This document shows, one piece after another, positions 47,658 to 60,477 of a stretch of DNA of 64,000 nucleotides. The notes beneath the pieces were generated by a model, which searched no databases, was not told the origin of the DNA, and was given only the letters and a program-made list of their open reading frames with translations. Position 1 is the stretch's first letter. Each line of letters starts with the position of its first letter. The position numbers were made by a program, and so were the translations under genes. The DNA is from Shewanella olleyana (lineage in GTDB: Bacteria > Pseudomonadota > Gammaproteobacteria > Enterobacterales > Shewanellaceae): assembly GCF_023283825.1 (NCBI RefSeq), contig NZ_JAKILD010000020.1, positions 37,224 to 101,223 on the forward strand. The letters are read 5' to 3'.

Positions 47658-49100
47658 TTAATACTTCCAAAAATTAGGCGCAAATAACACTGCAACAGTG
47701 ATAATCTCAAGCCGTCCTAATAACATTCCAAATGCTAAAGCCCATTTAGCTACATCTGGTAAGCTAGAAAAGTTCCCCGCAGGGCCAATTACAGGGCCTA
47801 ATCCCGGTCCCACATTTGTGACAGCAGTAATGGCGCCACTGATACTCGTTACTGGATCTAAACCCGTTAAAACTAGCGTCACTGCAATCAATAAAATCAC
47901 GATAAAGAACAACATAATAAAAGCCACTATCGAGCGAATAACATCATTATCTATGGTGTGATTGTTATAGCGCTTTTTGATCACCGCTTGTGGGTGGACT
48001 TGTTGATTCAACTGCTGGTGCATGACTTTAAGCGCGATTTGAAACCTAAAAATTTTAATTCCGCCAGAAGTTGAACCTGAACAACTGCCGACAAACATTA
48101 GAAATAAGAAAGTCAGGCTGGCAAACGCTCCCCATGCTTGATAATCTGTTAATCCATAGCCTGTCGTGGTGACAACTGAGACCACATTGAAGCTCGATAA
48201 CCGTAGAGCATCCAAGTAGGTCATGTCAGATTTAAGCCATAACCAAGTTCCGAGGCTGATTGAGACAAATACGATAAATTTGATAAAGCCTTTTACTTGT
48301 TCATCATTCCAAACTTTAACCGAGCGTTGTTGAATAGATTGAACGAACATTAATAAAGGCAGGCCACCAGCAGCCATGAACAATACCCCAATCCAATGGG
48401 CTGAAGGAGTAAAGGCTGACATCGAGCTATCGGAGGTCGAATAGCCGCCAGTTGAAAGGGTGGTCATTGCATGATTAATGGCTTCAAACCAATGCATACC
48501 GGACAAATGATAGGCCAGTGCGCACAGGACAGTTAACAACACATATATCTTAAAAAGGTGCTTAGCCATATGTTGGGTACGGGGTGTTGCTTTATCGCTC
48601 CAGTCTGAAGACTCGGTTCTAAATAGGCGCATACCACCGACATTTAGAAATGGCAGAATCGCCACGGCCATGACTATAAAGCCGATACCACCAAGCCATT
48701 GAAGCAAGGAGCGCCAAATTAAAATACTGTGGTCCATGTCATCGAGCCCCGATAACACAGTAGACCCAGTTGTAGTGATCCCTGACATGGTTTCAAAAAA
48801 GGCGTCGGTATAGTTAATGCCGTGATAAAGAGTAAAAGGCAATGCGGCAAAAAAACTGACGATTAACCAAGTGATTGTGGTGAGCAAGAACATGTCACGA
48901 ATATTGAGGTTAACTTTTTTGGTGTGTCCGGCTTGAATACATAAAATGGCGACGAAACCACTGAATAAACCGGACATCATAAAGTCGCCAATGGTTTCCT
49001 CATGATAAAAAAGTGCAAAAGCCATTGGCACCAGCATGAAACCGGTGAGAATAGATAGAAATATGCCAACAACAAACAGTAGCGGCTTGAAATTTAGCAT
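47658..49100 (-). CDS. trkH: Trk-type potassium uptake membrane subunit TrkH (copy 2)
   Basis: A 480-residue TrkH with four pore motifs: GITTTGSTV, MTTLSTGGYST, VVTTTGYGLTD and VTNVGPGLG. It starts 6 bases after the trkA stop, so the two are one unit that encodes a complete transporter. The sequence is clearly different from copy 1, so the pair is an old duplication, not a recent copy. Confidence 0.95.
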   Translation of the reverse strand: MLNFKPLLFVVGIFLSILTGFMLVPMAFALFYHEETIGDFMMSGLFSGFVAILCIQAGHTKKVNLNIRDMFLLTTITWLIVSFFAALPFTLYHGINYTDAFFETMSGITTTGSTVLSGLDDMDHSILIWRSLLQWLGGIGFIVMAVAILPFLNVGGMRLFRTESSDWSDKATPRTQHMAKHLFKIYVLLTVLCALAYHLSGMHWFEAINHAMTTLSTGGYSTSDSSMSAFTPSAHWIGVLFMAAGGLPLLMFVQSIQQRSVKVWNDEQVKGFIKFIVFVSISLGTWLWLKSDMTYLDALRLSSFNVVSVVTTTGYGLTDYQAWGAFASLTFLFLMFVGSCSGSTSGGIKIFRFQIALKVMHQQLNQQVHPQAVIKKRYNNHTIDNDVIRSIVAFIMLFFIVILLIAVTLVLTGLDPVTSISGAITAVTNVGPGLGPVIGPAGNFSSLPDVAKWALAFGMLLGRLEIITVAVLFAPNFWKY

Positions 49101-49106
49101 GGGTTG

Positions 49107-50516
49107 CTAAAAGAAAAACGCACTCGGTTGGAACAGTTTTTCGACATCGCCGATAAACTTTTTATTTACTAAGAATAGAATCACATGATCTCCTTCTTCG
49201 ATAATGGTTTTATCGTGGCCCATGATCACTTCATCATTTCGCACAATTGCACCAATGGTCGTCCCTGGTGGAAGTTTGATATCGCTGATTTGTTTACCGA
49301 CAACTTTAGAGGTTGATGAATTTCCGTGTGCAATTGCTTCAATAGCCTCTGCTGCGCCGCGTCGTAATGAGTACACATTACAAATGTCGCCTTGGCGTAT
49401 ATGGGTCAGTAATGCAGAAATCGTCGTTTGCTGAGGAGAAATCGCGATATCAATATTAGCTTCTTGAACAATATCGACATAGGCTTCTCGTTGGATCAGC
49501 ACCATGACTTTTTTGGCGCCCATACGTTTTGCTAGTAGGGCTGACATGATATTAGCTTCGTCATCATTTGTGACGGCAATAAAGACATCAGTTTGATCTA
49601 TGTGTTCTTCAAGTAGCAATTCTTGGTCTGAAGCATCACCATTAAAGACGGTGCAATTTTCGAGTTTTTCAGACAGGCTTTCAGCCCGCTCTAAACTGTG
49701 CTCAATCAGTTTGACTGAATGATTCTTTTGTAGGCGCTTAGCTAAACCAAAGCCAATATTACCACCACCCGCAATCATGATATTACGGTATGAGTTATCC
49801 AGCTTTTGCATTTCGCTCATGACAGCTCGAACGTGGCGCGTATCGGCAACGAAAAAGACTTCATCATCGGCTTCGATAATCGTGGTTCCACGGGGCATAA
49901 TGGCTTTGCCTTTACGGAAAATAGCCGCGACCCGGGTATCAATATTCGGCATATGCTCACGTAGCGCCGCCAGTGCATTACCCACTAACGGGCCACCATA
50001 GTAAGCCTTTACTGCAACAAGGCTTAATTTACCGCTAGCAAACTGTAGCACTTGTAATGCGCCAGGATATTGCACTAAACGCTCAATGTAAGAGGTCACC
50101 AGTTGTTCAGGTGCGATAAGTTCATCAATAACAAAACCACCACGGGTTTTGGCATCGCTACCTTTGACCTCAGTGTTGATGAACAGTTTATCTTGAAGGT
50201 CTAGGTAGGCTTCAGAGCGAATTCGAGCAATTTTAGTTGGGGTACCAAATAGACTATAGGCAATATGACATGCTGCCATATTACATTCGTCACTATTGGT
50301 CACAGCAATGAGCATGTCAGCATCTTCGGCGCCGGCTTTTTTTAAGGTGCTTGGATGAGCACCGTGGCCGATAACGGTTTGTAGGTCGAACTTATCTTGT
50401 AAATATTTAACCCGAGTACGGTCATTATCTACCAGAGTAATATCGTTGTTCTCGCCCACAAGATTTTCAGCCAGTGTGCCGCCAACTTGTCCTGCGCCTA
50501 AAATAATAATCTTCAT
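49107..50516 (-). CDS. trkA: Trk potassium system regulatory subunit TrkA
   Basis: TrkA is the cytoplasmic NAD(H)/nucleotide-binding ring that gates TrkH. The 469-residue protein has two RCK_N-RCK_C repeats: the first with [13 protein letters not shown] (residues 7-19), the second with [14 protein letters not shown] (about 240). Length agrees with the family (458 in E. coli). It follows rsmB by 30 bases and is likely part of the def-fmt-rsmB-trkA-trkH transcript. Confidence 0.96.
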   Translation of the reverse strand: MKIIILGAGQVGGTLAENLVGENNDITLVDNDRTRVKYLQDKFDLQTVIGHGAHPSTLKKAGAEDADMLIAVTNSDECNMAACHIAYSLFGTPTKIARIRSEAYLDLQDKLFINTEVKGSDAKTRGGFVIDELIAPEQLVTSYIERLVQYPGALQVLQFASGKLSLVAVKAYYGGPLVGNALAALREHMPNIDTRVAAIFRKGKAIMPRGTTIIEADDEVFFVADTRHVRAVMSEMQKLDNSYRNIMIAGGGNIGFGLAKRLQKNHSVKLIEHSLERAESLSEKLENCTVFNGDASDQELLLEEHIDQTDVFIAVTNDDEANIMSALLAKRMGAKKVMVLIQREAYVDIVQEANIDIAISPQQTTISALLTHIRQGDICNVYSLRRGAAEAIEAIAHGNSSTSKVVGKQISDIKLPPGTTIGAIVRNDEVIMGHDKTIIEEGDHVILFLVNKKFIGDVEKLFQPSAFFF

Positions 50517-50546
50517 TGCTGTGCTGGTATCCCTGCTATAACACGC

Positions 50547-51830
50547 TTAAACCGCTTTAACTAAACGGGCGTAATAAAAGCCATCCATATTGTTTTGACC
50601 TGGCAGGATCTGCCAGCCAATATCTTCAGCTGACGATTGCTGGGCAATCTGAATTAATGTCGCATCTGGTGTGCGTTGTAAAAACTGTTCTATTTGCTGG
50701 CTATTTTCTTGCGGCAAAATAGAGCAAGTGGCATATAGCATAGTGCCGCCAGGCTTTAGCCATTTCCAGCAATGGTCGATAATTTGCTGCTGCAATAAAG
50801 CGAGCTCTTCAATATCATTATTTTTGCGTAACCATTTAATATCTGGATGACGGCGGATAACACCAGTGGCTGAACACGGCGCATCGAGCAAGATTCGGTC
50901 AAACTTATCACCTTGCCACCAGCTATCAATATCGGCTGCATCACCATGAATAACTTGCGCTTTTAAATTTAATCTGTCCAGATTTTGTTGCACGCGCTCT
51001 AAACGTTTGGCATCAAAATCTACGGCAACCATTGAGATAGTTGGTTCACATTCGATAGTGTGACAAGTTTTACCGCCAGGAGCGGCGCAAGCATCAAGCA
51101 CTTGCTCATTTGCTTGAGGGGCTAACAGGGTTGCAGCCCACTGAGCTGCACCATCCTGAACAGATGCAGAACCTTCAGTAAACCCAGGTAGTTGCATCAC
51201 ATCTTTTGGCGCCGCTAATAGAATGGCATCATCACTGTCACCCGCAGAAGCTTCAATCTCATGTTCAGCAAGCTGGCTTAGATAATTATCGCGAGTTTGA
51301 GACAATTGATTGTTGCGAAGCCACATTGGTGGACGTTGATGGCTTTGCTCAATAATGTCTGCCCAGTTCTCAGGGTAGGCACTTTTAAGGCGCTTAATAA
51401 ACCAAGCTGGCGTGTTGTACTTTAAGGTGTCGTTGTCAGTGTTTAATGGGGCTTCTTTACGTTGAATATTACGTAAAACACCGTTAATGACTTTGACCAG
51501 CCCGTCAAATTTCATCTGACGACAGGCTTCTGCTGTCTCTGAAATAGCTGCATGTGCAGGAATACGGGTAAAGTACAATTGGTAGCACCCGACTAACAAC
51601 AGTTGGTGCAATATGCGTTGTTTGGCTTTAAAAGGTTTGCTTAAACAGTCGCTAACACACTTATCTAATTGCGGCAGTTGACGCATGACGCCATAACAAA
51701 GCTCTGCAAGTAAGGCTTTGTCTTTACCATTAGTTAAGTGTTGTTGTTGATCAGGCAAGGCAACAGATAACGAGATACCTTTTTCTAATACATTAAAAAT
51801 AGCTTTGGCTGCTAGGGCTCTAACATTCAT
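50547..51830 (-). CDS. rsmB: 16S rRNA (cytosine-967-C5)-methyltransferase RsmB
   Basis: It methylates C967 of 16S rRNA. The 427-residue protein has an N-terminal NusB-like RNA-binding domain (1-140) and a C-terminal SAM methyltransferase with DACAAPGGKTCH (about 247-258) and the catalytic cysteine motif DAPCSATGVIRRHPDIKW. Its start overlaps the fmt stop by one base, indicating translational coupling in def-fmt-rsmB. Confidence 0.97.
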   Translation of the reverse strand: MNVRALAAKAIFNVLEKGISLSVALPDQQQHLTNGKDKALLAELCYGVMRQLPQLDKCVSDCLSKPFKAKQRILHQLLLVGCYQLYFTRIPAHAAISETAEACRQMKFDGLVKVINGVLRNIQRKEAPLNTDNDTLKYNTPAWFIKRLKSAYPENWADIIEQSHQRPPMWLRNNQLSQTRDNYLSQLAEHEIEASAGDSDDAILLAAPKDVMQLPGFTEGSASVQDGAAQWAATLLAPQANEQVLDACAAPGGKTCHTIECEPTISMVAVDFDAKRLERVQQNLDRLNLKAQVIHGDAADIDSWWQGDKFDRILLDAPCSATGVIRRHPDIKWLRKNNDIEELALLQQQIIDHCWKWLKPGGTMLYATCSILPQENSQQIEQFLQRTPDATLIQIAQQSSAEDIGWQILPGQNNMDGFYYARLVKAV

Positions 51831-52804
51831 TAAGCTTGTGCCTCTTTTTGTTCATCAGCACTCACAAAGCTGGTGCCTTGTGTAAACCATTCTGCGCGAG
51901 AGTTTAATATATCAGCCACAGGCATCTGTTTTTTACCTGGAAGTTGCATTATTTGCAGTTGCAGAGTGCCGTCACCAGTGGCAACGGTAACACCTTGTTT
52001 ATCACTTTCGATAACTGTGCCAGGAGCGTGATCTGTTTGCTCAGCAGAGTAACCTGCTTGCCAAACCTTGATGGTATTACCTTGCAAGGTAAAGTGACTT
52101 GCTGGCCAAGGGTTAAAAGCACGGATTTCTTGCCACAGCTGTTTAGCACTCTTATTCCAATCGATTTGCGCTTCTTCTTTCGACAGCTTTTCGGCGTAAT
52201 TAGCTAAAGCTTCATCTTGTACTTCTGGGACGATTGACCCATCACTAATACCCACTAATGCTTCGGTGAGCGCAGCAGGACCTTGCTCAGCAAGCTTGCT
52301 GTATAAGGTGGCTGAAGTATCAGTATCTTCAATCTTTAGTGAGGTTTTTAATAACATGTCACCGGTATCTAAACCAATATCCATCTGCATAATGGTGACG
52401 CCAGTATCACTATCGCCCGCCCATAATGCGCGTTGAATAGGGGCGGCACCGCGCCAGCGAGGCAAAATAGAACCATGAACGTTAATACAACCTAAACGAG
52501 GAGTATCTAATACTATCTTTGGTAGAATTAAGCCGTAAGCGACAACCACCATTATATCGGCATTTAAAGATGCAAGTTCAGCCTGAGCGTCTTCTTTGCG
52601 CAATGACGCCGGTTGATAAACTGGAATATCATTGGCAACAGCCAATTGTTTTACCGGACTTGCTTGTAGCTTCTTGCCTCGACCTGCAGGTCTATCTGGC
52701 TGTGAGTAAACAGCAACGACATTGTGTTCAGAGTCGATTAGAGCTTGCAGGTGTAAAGCTGCAAAGTCAGGGGTTCCGGCAAAGATAATATTTAACGGTT
52801 TCAA
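51830..52804 (-). CDS. fmt: Methionyl-tRNA formyltransferase
   Basis: It formylates initiator Met-tRNA with 10-formyltetrahydrofolate. The 324-residue enzyme has the hydrolase-like N-domain starting [17 protein letters not shown], the formyl-donor site [18 protein letters not shown] (Asn-His pair in INVHGS), [19 protein letters not shown] (in part) and a C-terminal OB-fold tRNA-binding domain. It lies 8 bases after def and overlaps rsmB by one base. Confidence 0.98.
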   Translation of the reverse strand: MKPLNIIFAGTPDFAALHLQALIDSEHNVVAVYSQPDRPAGRGKKLQASPVKQLAVANDIPVYQPASLRKEDAQAELASLNADIMVVVAYGLILPKIVLDTPRLGCINVHGSILPRWRGAAPIQRALWAGDSDTGVTIMQMDIGLDTGDMLLKTSLKIEDTDTSATLYSKLAEQGPAALTEALVGISDGSIVPEVQDEALANYAEKLSKEEAQIDWNKSAKQLWQEIRAFNPWPASHFTLQGNTIKVWQAGYSAEQTDHAPGTVIESDKQGVTVATGDGTLQLQIMQLPGKKQMPVADILNSRAEWFTQGTSFVSADEQKEAQA

Positions 52805-52812
52805 ATGGAGTC

Positions 52813-53325
52813 CTATGCTTCTTTGGCTTCTAAACGTGCTTCTTTCTCAAGCTTTTTCTTAATACGGTCACGTTTCATCTTTGATAAGTAATCAACGAAA
52901 AGCTTACCTTGTAGATGATCCATTTCATGCTGAAGACAGATAGCAAATAACTCATCAGCTTCGACGGTGAACTCTTCTCCGTGACGGTCTAGTGCTTTCA
53001 AAGTGACAAATTCAGAGCGATCAACTTTGGCATAAATACCAGGAACAGATAAACAGCCTTCTTCATTTGTGAAATCACCACTCTTAGCAACAATTTCAGG
53101 ATTAATGAAAATGGTTGGGCGTTCAACCTCGTCTTGTAAGTCCATCACAATCAATTGTTGATGGAAATCCACCTGGGTTGCTGCTAAACCAATGCCTTTT
53201 TCTTCGTACATTGTTTCTAACATGTTATCAATTTGGGTTTGTAGTTCGTCGCCGAAATCGGTGACGGGCTTGGCTACAGTACGTAATCTTTCATCTGGAA
53301 AGCGTAAAACTTTTAATAATGGCAT
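52813..53325 (-). CDS. def: Peptide deformylase
   Basis: It removes the formyl group from new proteins. The 170-residue iron/metal enzyme contains all three motifs: GIGLAATQ (about 45-52), EGCLSVPG (about 89-96) with the metal cysteine, and QHEMDHLQG (about 132-140) with the two metal histidines and catalytic Glu. It heads def-fmt-rsmB and is divergent from the LysM gene. Confidence 0.98.
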   Translation of the reverse strand: MPLLKVLRFPDERLRTVAKPVTDFGDELQTQIDNMLETMYEEKGIGLAATQVDFHQQLIVMDLQDEVERPTIFINPEIVAKSGDFTNEEGCLSVPGIYAKVDRSEFVTLKALDRHGEEFTVEADELFAICLQHEMDHLQGKLFVDYLSKMKRDRIKKKLEKEARLEAKEA

Positions 53326-53460
53326 ATATAAACTCTTAACAAGTCTGTCAAATTTCAGCCAGTTAGCTATACTGGCTTAGATAATGGGTTAATTTTAATC
53401 CTTACTGACCATCAATAACAGCAAAAGCTCTAATAAAGAGCTAAACACATGGAATGAACC

Positions 53461-54555
53461 ATGAAACGGATATTTTTACTCGCGTTTTTGACACTTAGTA
53501 CACTGTTAGTTAATGCAGATACATTAACATTAAAATCAGGCCACCCTGATTCTTATATCGTTAAGAAAGGCGATACCCTATGGGATATCTCTGCTTTTTT
53601 CTTAGACGATCCTTGGCGCTGGCCTAAATTATGGGGCGCAAATCCACAGATTGCGAATCCACACCTTATTTATCCTGGCGACAGATTAACGCTGGTATTT
53701 ATCGATGGCCAACCACGTTTGGTATTGAAACAGCATATCAAAAAAGGGCCTGAAGGGCGCATTAGCGACAAAGGTGGACCAATTCCTGCCATTGACCTTG
53801 CACTAATTCAACCTTATTTAGTTCAAAACCGTATCGTTGATCCTGAATGGTTTGAAGGTTTACCGATGATTCTTGGCGGCGAAAGTCCATCACGTCACCA
53901 TGTTATGAATGATGTGGTATACATTAATGCCAATTTACCTGTTGGCCAAAAGCTAGCTGTCTACGAAGAAGGTCGCGAGTTTTTAGATAAAGAAACGAGT
54001 GATATTTTAGGGCAAGAAATCATTCTAACCGCCAGTGGCCGTGTGACTGAGTCAGGAGATATTTCTAAAGTTGAGTTACTTAGTAATTTACGTGAGTCTA
54101 AAGCAGGCTTTAAAGTAGCACCTGTAGAAGATGAAGCGCTAATGTCGGCTTATTTCATACCTAAAGCTGCGCCTGAGGCGGTTCCTGCTAATGTTATGGC
54201 GATTGAAAAAGACATTCGTGAAGTGGGTAAGCTTGATATTGTTTATTTAGACAAAGGTGCGCAAGACAATATCGAGACAGGACATGTTTTTGCTATTTAC
54301 CGTAACGGTGAGACTATTGTTGTCAATGGCGATGGCTTACCAGTACCCACGATTGACCGCAACGCATATGAGAATTTAAAAGCAAAGATATCAGATGATG
54401 AAGTGTTCACTATGCCTGACATCTATCACGGTAAGTTAATGGTGTTTAAAGTGTTTGAGAAAACCAGTATGGCGATTGTGATTGCCAACGAACGTCCTGT
54501 GCGAGTTGATGATAAATTGGTTACGCCCAAAACGACTGACTTAAGAGGCGAGTAA
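53461..54555 (+). CDS. Exported LysM domain protein
   Basis: A 364-residue protein with a Sec signal (residues 1-19, ending VNA) and one LysM domain (about 33-78: YIVKKGDTLWDISAFFLDDP, then NPHLIYPGDRL) expected to bind peptidoglycan. The remainder has no recognised catalytic domain. The family is widespread in gammaproteobacteria between def and dprA. A cell-wall role is inferred from LysM and export. The stop codon TAA at 54553 is directly followed, in the same frame, by the dprA coding sequence. Confidence 0.88.
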   Translation: MKRIFLLAFLTLSTLLVNADTLTLKSGHPDSYIVKKGDTLWDISAFFLDDPWRWPKLWGANPQIANPHLIYPGDRLTLVFIDGQPRLVLKQHIKKGPEGRISDKGGPIPAIDLALIQPYLVQNRIVDPEWFEGLPMILGGESPSRHHVMNDVVYINANLPVGQKLAVYEEGREFLDKETSDILGQEIILTASGRVTESGDISKVELLSNLRESKAGFKVAPVEDEALMSAYFIPKAAPEAVPANVMAIEKDIREVGKLDIVYLDKGAQDNIETGHVFAIYRNGETIVVNGDGLPVPTIDRNAYENLKAKISDDEVFTMPDIYHGKLMVFKVFEKTSMAIVIANERPVRVDDKLVTPKTTDLRGE

Positions 54556-55653
54556 ATATCTGAAAACCTGGTCGATTGGCTAGTTGTTTGTGCAGTATCC
54601 GGGCTAGGACCCGCTCGGATTCAACAATTGTTAACTCAAATGGATGTTGAGGAACTAAGACAACGTTTAGAGTTTGAAAAGCAGTCTTTGCCGTTATCGG
54701 CAAAGCTGCTGTCTCAATGTCAGGTTGATTTTGACAAAGTAGAAGTCGCACTTGAGTGGCAACAGCAATCTTCCCATCACCACATCATTTGTTTTTCTGA
54801 CCCCGAATATCCAACGCTTCTGAAACAAATATCCGATCCTCCCTCAATACTGTTTGTAAAAGGGCAAATTGAAAGCTTACTCTTGCCATCAATAGGGATG
54901 GTCGGAAGCCGCAATGCTTCAGTGAGTGGTTTGAATACTGCTAATGTGCTTGCTGCAGAACTTGTTCAATTAGGTTTTTCGATAACCAGCGGAATGGCAA
55001 CTGGTATTGATGGTGCAGCGCACAAGTCGGCTTTAGGCAATAACGGTGTTACTATCGCGGTTTTAGGAACCGGTGTTGAATGTGTTTACCCTAAAAGGCA
55101 TAGCAATTTATATCAACAAATTCAGCAGTCTGGTTGTGTTGTAAGCGAGTATTGGCCTCAAATCGGCCCTTTTGCAGGCAATTTCCCTAAACGAAATCGA
55201 ATCATCAGTGGCCTTTCTCTTGGTAGCATTGTGGTTGAAGCGACTCGTAAGAGTGGCTCACTTATTACTGCTAGATTAGCCATGGAGCAAAACCGTGAAG
55301 TGTTTGCTGTGCCGGGTTCCGTTGCTGGTGGATATAGTCAGGGCTGCCATGATTTGTTAAAAAATGGGGCGAAATTAGTAGAGTGTGCTGCAGATGTTGT
55401 TGAAGAATTGTCCACATTGACAAGCTTTCACCTTGAAGATGTCGCTAATCGTCACCATATAGAAGATAATACAACAAATTTGCCATTTTCTGCGCTGTTA
55501 GCTAGTGTAGGTTATGAGACTACCAGTTTAGATCTGGTAGTCGAGCATAGCGGGAAGTCGATAGATCTGGTGTTAGTAGAAATGCTTGAACTTGAATTAC
55601 AGGGCTGGGTTGCGCAAGTGCCTGGTGGTTACGTCAGACTAGAGAGGAGATAA
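54556..55653 (+). CDS. dprA: DNA-processing protein DprA with non-standard start
   Basis: DprA protects incoming single-stranded DNA and loads RecA in natural transformation. The Rossmann-like domain is intact: [56 protein letters not shown]; a winged helix follows at the C-terminus. The conserved N-terminus ([20 protein letters not shown]) begins upstream of the first TTG (54628). Between the upstream stop (54553) and that TTG there is no ATG, GTG or TTG: the first codon after the stop is ATA, then Ser-Glu, with GAGG well spaced before it. An ATG-to-ATA change is the simplest reading. A CTG at 54568 is an alternative start. Confidence 0.85.
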   Translation: MSENLVDWLVVCAVSGLGPARIQQLLTQMDVEELRQRLEFEKQSLPLSAKLLSQCQVDFDKVEVALEWQQQSSHHHIICFSDPEYPTLLKQISDPPSILFVKGQIESLLLPSIGMVGSRNASVSGLNTANVLAAELVQLGFSITSGMATGIDGAAHKSALGNNGVTIAVLGTGVECVYPKRHSNLYQQIQQSGCVVSEYWPQIGPFAGNFPKRNRIISGLSLGSIVVEATRKSGSLITARLAMEQNREVFAVPGSVAGGYSQGCHDLLKNGAKLVECAADVVEELSTLTSFHLEDVANRHHIEDNTTNLPFSALLASVGYETTSLDLVVEHSGKSIDLVLVEMLELELQGWVAQVPGGYVRLERR

Positions 55654-55657
55654 CCAT

Positions 55658-56131
55658 ATGTTTGATATCCTCATGTATCTTTTTGAGAACTATGTTCATA
55701 GTGAAGTTGAGCTATTAGTTGACGAAGATGAGCTTACCAAAGAGTTAACCCGTGCGGGTTTTCACCAAGCTGACATTTTAAAAGCCTTATCGTGGCTAGA
55801 GCGTTTAGCAGATTTACAAGAAAGTGATAAACCTTACTTGTGCAATCATGCTCAGCAGTCATTTCGTATTTACACTAAAGAAGAAATGGCAAAATTGGAT
55901 GTTGAAAGCCGAGGCTTTATATTGTTCTTAGAACAAATCCAAGTGCTGACTGTTGAAACCCGTGAAATGGTCATTGACCGTGTGATGGCGTTAGACGAAA
56001 CCTCCTTAATCTTGGAAGATTTAAAATGGGTGGTGTTGATGGTGCTGTTTAATGTGCCAGGCAACGAATCAGCTTATGAGCAGATGGAAGATCTTATTTT
56101 CGAGCAGCCTGACGGCCGTTTACATTCTTAA
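55658..56131 (+). CDS. smg: Smg family protein (DUF494)
   Basis: A 157-residue acidic protein of the Smg/DUF494 family, starting [16 protein letters not shown], a family hallmark. The function is unknown; the gene is conserved after dprA in many gammaproteobacteria. It follows dprA by 4 bases and is co-transcribed. A strong terminator follows. Confidence 0.93.
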   Translation: MFDILMYLFENYVHSEVELLVDEDELTKELTRAGFHQADILKALSWLERLADLQESDKPYLCNHAQQSFRIYTKEEMAKLDVESRGFILFLEQIQVLTVETREMVIDRVMALDETSLILEDLKWVVLMVLFNVPGNESAYEQMEDLIFEQPDGRLHS

Positions 56132-56158
56132 GGTTTCACTATTTGTGATGAAGTGACT

Positions 56159-56184
56159 AAAAAGGAGGCTAGGCCTCCTTTTTT
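56159..56184. terminator. Rho-independent terminator after smg
   Basis: The stem GGAGGC/GCCTCC with flanking AAAAA/TTTTT pairing and a 3-base loop is followed by six T. Confidence 0.88.
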
Positions 56185-56267
56185 GATCTTCATTTTTGCT
56201 ACTATATTCTTTACAGCATATGAAAGGCTGAGCTTAGTTTCCGTCTTACATTTTAATTGAGAGCGTC

Positions 56268-56831
56268 ATGTCTAAAATTGATCAGCAGCTATTCACCGCA
56301 CACGAACATGCTTTAGAAAAAGAGTTTGAACTCTGCCCTAAGTGTGGCTGCGAACTCTCGGTTAAAAATAGTAAACATGGTGGCTTTGTTGGGTGTAATA
56401 ATTACCCGACCTGTGATTTCACTCGACCATTAGTACAACATGAGTCAATTGAAACCCAAGTCATTGAAGGTTCTGAATGTCCCGAATGTGGTAATGAGCT
56501 TGCGGTTAAGTCTGGGCGTTTCGGTATTTTTATCGGTTGCACTCATTATCCTGAGTGTAAACACATCGAGAAGCATGATCATGACGCCGAAGCTGAGGTG
56601 ATAAATTGTCCGCATTGCAAAAAAGGTCAATTAGAGTCTCGTACTAGCCGATATGGTAAAACTTTTTTTGCTTGTAATACTTATCCAAAGTGTAAGTATC
56701 TCGTCAATTATCCTCCTCATAATGAATCCTGCCCAGAATGTGGCTTTGGTATTTTAGTTGAGCGTAAAGGTGCTGCAGGTAGTCGCTTAGAGTGCCCACA
56801 AAAATCCTGTAAATATAAACGTCCGCTATAA
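56268..56831 (+). CDS. Topoisomerase-type C4 zinc-finger protein (YrdD-like)
   Basis: A 187-residue protein made almost wholly of four zinc-ribbon units like the C-terminal fingers of topoisomerase I: CPKCGC...GCNNYPTC, CPECGN...GCTHYPEC, CPHCKK...ACNTYPKC and CPECGF...CPQKSC. It has no topoisomerase catalytic domain. It probably binds single-stranded DNA or RNA. It lies between smg and tsaC as in other gammaproteobacteria (yrdD-tsaC). Confidence 0.9.
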   Translation: MSKIDQQLFTAHEHALEKEFELCPKCGCELSVKNSKHGGFVGCNNYPTCDFTRPLVQHESIETQVIEGSECPECGNELAVKSGRFGIFIGCTHYPECKHIEKHDHDAEAEVINCPHCKKGQLESRTSRYGKTFFACNTYPKCKYLVNYPPHNESCPECGFGILVERKGAAGSRLECPQKSCKYKRPL

Positions 56832-56924
56832 GCTTTTCATTAGCTTAAGCGTATATCAGTATTTGTTCATATCCATATAGTCTGTATAATTTGCCATTAA
56901 TTTAATCAGGTTAAAGGGTATTTC

Positions 56925-58868
<1,944 letters not shown>

Positions 58869-59071
58869 TAATTACTGCACTCAGTTATTAGATAAAACCT
58901 GCCGAGATTATAACGATATTTCTAATGACGGTTAATAGAGTGGCAGTGAATTGCATCATTGGGTTTGTTAACGTTTTGCTACAAATCAATTGAATGCTTG
59001 CTGTATTTACGCTGATAACTTGGTTAAATTAAGCAAAGTAACATCAATAATAATAAAAGGGAGTATAGGTA

Positions 59072-60466
59072 ATGGCCAAACTTGCGCCGTCTTTAGTGGT
59101 GATCGCTGTATCCACTGCATTGTTGGGGTGTAATCAAACCCAACCACAAGATCCTCAAGTAACAATCAATAAGAACCCTTATCCAAGTACTTATCAAGTA
59201 TTACCGCGCACTACCACGTTACTGACTAATGCTACAGTACTGACAGGTACAGGTGAAAAGATAGAAAGTGCAGATGTGTTGATGCTAGACGGTAAAATTA
59301 AAGCGGTTGGTGCTAACTTGTCAGCTGATTTGATTAAAGATGCACAGGTTATTGATGCGACAGGTCAATGGATAACCCCAGGTATTATTGATGTTCACTC
59401 TCACTTAGGGGTTTATCCAAGCCCTGGTGCTGATGCACATAATGATGGTAATGAAGTAACCAATCCGAATACTGCTGAAGTTTGGGCTGAGCATAGCGTT
59501 TGGCCACAGGACCCTGCGTTTAATCGCGCCCGAGAAGGCGGAGTAACCACACTTCAAATTCTTCCTGGCTCAGCAAACTTAATTGGTGGCCGTGGTGTGA
59601 CCTTAAAAAACACCCCATCAACAACGATGCAAGGAATGAAGTTTCCTGATGCGCCATATGGTCTAAAAATGGCTTGCGGTGAGAACCCTAAAGGCGCTTA
59701 CGGTAGGGGGCAAAAAGTTGCTCCTATGACTCGAATGGGCAATATGGCTGGTTATCGTCAAGCCTTTATTGAGGCGACTGAATATAAACGAGCTTGGGAT
59801 AAGTATGAGTCTGACTATGCCGCAGGCTTAAATGTTAAAGCGCCAGAACGTGATTTAACCAAAGATACCTTAAAAGCAGTACTGGAAGGCGAAATCCTCA
59901 TTCATAACCATTGCTACAAAGCTGAAGAAATGGCGATGATGGTCGACTTGGGTAAAGAATTTAACTATCACTCAGGTACATTCCATCATGCAATCGAAGG
60001 TTACAAAATTGCTGAGCTGTTAGCTGAAAATGGTAACTGTGCAGCAATGTGGCCTGATTGGTGGGGCTTTAAGATGGAAGCCAATGACATGATTGTTGAA
60101 AATGTTGCCATGGTTGATGCGGTCAAAAACTCATGCGCTGTTGTCCATTCTGATTCGAGCACTACGATACAACGTCTAAACCAAGAAACGGCCAAAATCA
60201 TGTATAGCGCCAATCAAAATGGTTTTGAGTTAACCGAAGAACATGTCATTAGTTGGATTACTTCTAACGCAGCTAAGTCTTTAGGGATTGCTGATAAAAC
60301 CGGCTCACTTGAAGTTGGTAAAAATGCCGATGTAGTGATTTGGAACAGTAACCCGTTTAGCGTTTATGCTCAGGCAGACAAAGTGTATATCGATGGCGCT
60401 AAAGTCTTTGATAGAAATGACGACGCTTACCGCGCTAAAAGTGACTTCATGTTAGGTCAACAATAA
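59072..60466 (+). CDS. Amidohydrolase lipoprotein (intact metal site), first of tandem pair
   Basis: A 464-residue amidohydrolase-superfamily protein with a lipoprotein signal (lipobox LLGC, Cys20), so it should be membrane-anchored outside the cytoplasm. Metal-site motifs are present: HSH in GIIDVHSHLGVYP, a His in ILIHNHCYKAEE, FNYHSGTFHHA, and HSD in CAVVHSDSSTT. It resembles imidazolonepropionase-like hydrolases and might act on small amides or dipeptides; the substrate is unknown. The next gene, 11 bases downstream, is a degenerate relative. Confidence 0.87.
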   Translation: MAKLAPSLVVIAVSTALLGCNQTQPQDPQVTINKNPYPSTYQVLPRTTTLLTNATVLTGTGEKIESADVLMLDGKIKAVGANLSADLIKDAQVIDATGQWITPGIIDVHSHLGVYPSPGADAHNDGNEVTNPNTAEVWAEHSVWPQDPAFNRAREGGVTTLQILPGSANLIGGRGVTLKNTPSTTMQGMKFPDAPYGLKMACGENPKGAYGRGQKVAPMTRMGNMAGYRQAFIEATEYKRAWDKYESDYAAGLNVKAPERDLTKDTLKAVLEGEILIHNHCYKAEEMAMMVDLGKEFNYHSGTFHHAIEGYKIAELLAENGNCAAMWPDWWGFKMEANDMIVENVAMVDAVKNSCAVVHSDSSTTIQRLNQETAKIMYSANQNGFELTEEHVISWITSNAAKSLGIADKTGSLEVGKNADVVIWNSNPFSVYAQADKVYIDGAKVFDRNDDAYRAKSDFMLGQQ

Positions 60467-60477
60467 GGAGCAAGACA

